Shown one piece after another: positions 63,385-64,000 of a stretch of DNA of 64,000 nt. Where the stretch lies: assembly GCF_029760895.1 (NCBI RefSeq), contig NZ_CP121679.1, forward strand, positions 4,136,001 to 4,200,000, written 5' to 3'. Position 1 is the first letter of the stretch, and every line of letters starts with the position of its first letter. The translations under genes were made by a program, and so were the position numbers. A model generated the notes under the pieces. The model was not told where the DNA came from, searched no databases, and saw only the letters and a program-made list of their open reading frames with translations. Source of the DNA: Ancylobacter sp. WKF20 (GTDB taxonomy: Bacteria > Pseudomonadota > Alphaproteobacteria > Rhizobiales > Xanthobacteraceae).

Positions 63385-64000
63385 CTATTGGGGCGAATCC
63401 ACCGGGGCGCCACGGGCCTTGGTGGCCAGTTCCACAAGGATTTCCCGCATCGCGCGGGCCGTGGTGGCGCGGCGGGGAAAATCGAGCCGGCGCACTTCCG
63501 TGCCGGACATCAGGTCGCAGCCGGCGGGGTCGATGCCGATCATCCGCCAGTCGCCCGGCCCGGTGCCGATGAGGTGCATGGCATAGAGAGTGATGGCGTC
63601 GCGGTGGTCCTCGTTCATATGGGCGACCGCGCTCTCCTCCGCCGCCAGCATCTCGCCCGCGTCCGAGGTGTCGAGGATGAGGTCGTCGCGGCTGACATCG
63701 GTGATGCGGCCGAAGCCGGCGACGAGGTGCGCGCTCGTCACCTCCACCCGGTAAAAGGCGAAATCGGCGAAGCCGGCGAACATCGCCGCGTCGGGGTGGC
63801 GGGCGAGGAAGCGGCGCCGCGCCATCTCGATCTCATCGGTCTCACTTAGCCTGACTGCACACCCCATCACACCGGCGCGCGCGCCCTGAAGCTCGTCGCC
63901 GGAGCGCCGTTCATCGAGCAGAAGCGACACCCGGCCATCGGCGAGGATATTGCGCGTATGCCGCGCCAGGGTGGACAGGAGCAGGATCGGCGTGCCGTCT
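63385..64000 (-). CDS. HugZ-like pyridoxamine 5'-phosphate oxidase-fold protein, 5' end outside window
   Basis: At least 205 residues, open to the window edge. The N-terminal visible part (ILLLSTLARHTRNILADGRV, SLLLDERRSG) is the FMN-binding split barrel of the pyridoxamine-phosphate-oxidase superfamily, and the C-terminal part (AVAHMNEDHRDAITLYAMHL, GIDPAGCDL) is the DUF2470 domain with its MNxDHxDA motif. The combination is typical of HugZ-type haem-utilisation proteins. Binding of haem or FMN is inferred. The start lies beyond 64000. Confidence 0.88.
   Translation of the reverse strand, partial: DGTPILLLSTLARHTRNILADGRVSLLLDERRSGDELQGARAGVMGCAVRLSETDEIEMARRRFLARHPDAAMFAGFADFAFYRVEVTSAHLVAGFGRITDVSRDDLILDTSDAGEMLAAEESAVAHMNEDHRDAITLYAMHLIGTGPGDWRMIGIDPAGCDLMSGTEVRRLDFPRRATTARAMREILVELATKARGAPVDSPQ

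Noticed and set aside
1..64000. CRISPR arrays
   Set aside because: No set of regularly spaced near-identical repeats of 24-40 bases was found; short repeats seen are att, iteron or arm-type elements.

Overview
The window is GC-rich DNA from an alphaproteobacterium, most likely a Hyphomicrobiales member close to Xanthobacteraceae or Ancylobacter. This is inferred from codon use and from the style of the housekeeping proteins; no rRNA or marker phylogeny is available here. Two chromosomal flanks enclose an island of about 39.7 kb. Its ends are a 14-bp direct repeat, TGGCGGAGGGAGCG, at 4933-4946 and at 44608-44621. The second copy is the 3' end of an intact tRNA-Ser(GGA).

Left flank (1-4932): a polar amino-acid ABC transporter (permease cut by the window edge, plus ATPase) is coupled to a DUF1989 protein. 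Divergent from it lies a pxpBCA 5-oxoprolinase operon. Right flank (44700-64000): an RND efflux pair, a transglutaminase / DUF2126 / ATP-grasp-alpha-E cluster, an AmpG-like permease, recR, a Na+/H+ antiporter-like protein, a DUF3016 protein, a PEP-carboxykinase homologue that has lost its metal ligands, and a HugZ-like protein cut by the window edge.

The island is a mosaic. (a) Its two ends look like the split core of a phage satellite: a P4-type integrase at the left end, and AlpA, a prim-pol/helicase and a small terminase subunit at the right end. Shared integrase-arm-like repeats and an inverted pair of iteron-rich segments tie the ends together. (b) 7-9 kb holds decayed tRNA 3' ends and small hypothetical genes. 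(c) 9.5-16.4 kb is a Kdo/polysaccharide module: ABC exporter, probable glycosyltransferase, kdsA, kpsF, kdsB and an FkbM methyltransferase. (d) 16.4-21.3 kb is a prophage-like remnant with a lysis cassette, a frameshifted dnaN, an exported nuclease, an excisionase and a second integrase. (e) 21.5-34.3 kb looks like a defence region. It has a 1631-residue nuclease-STAND-like protein, a 691-residue P-loop NTPase, and a 766-residue membrane protein with an internal PD-(D/E)XK-like nuclease motif; a LysR/EamA pair sits between the first two, flanked by short related repeats. (f) 34.8-38.4 kb is a quorum-sensing module in which a cytochrome P450 overlaps luxI, with a divergent luxR and a lux-box-like palindrome.

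The most promising undescribed items are the 766-residue membrane nuclease, the luxI-P450 pair with its small partner genes (a paralogous convergent pair lies 26 kb away), the iteron-bearing split satellite core, and the PEPCK-family pseudoenzyme.
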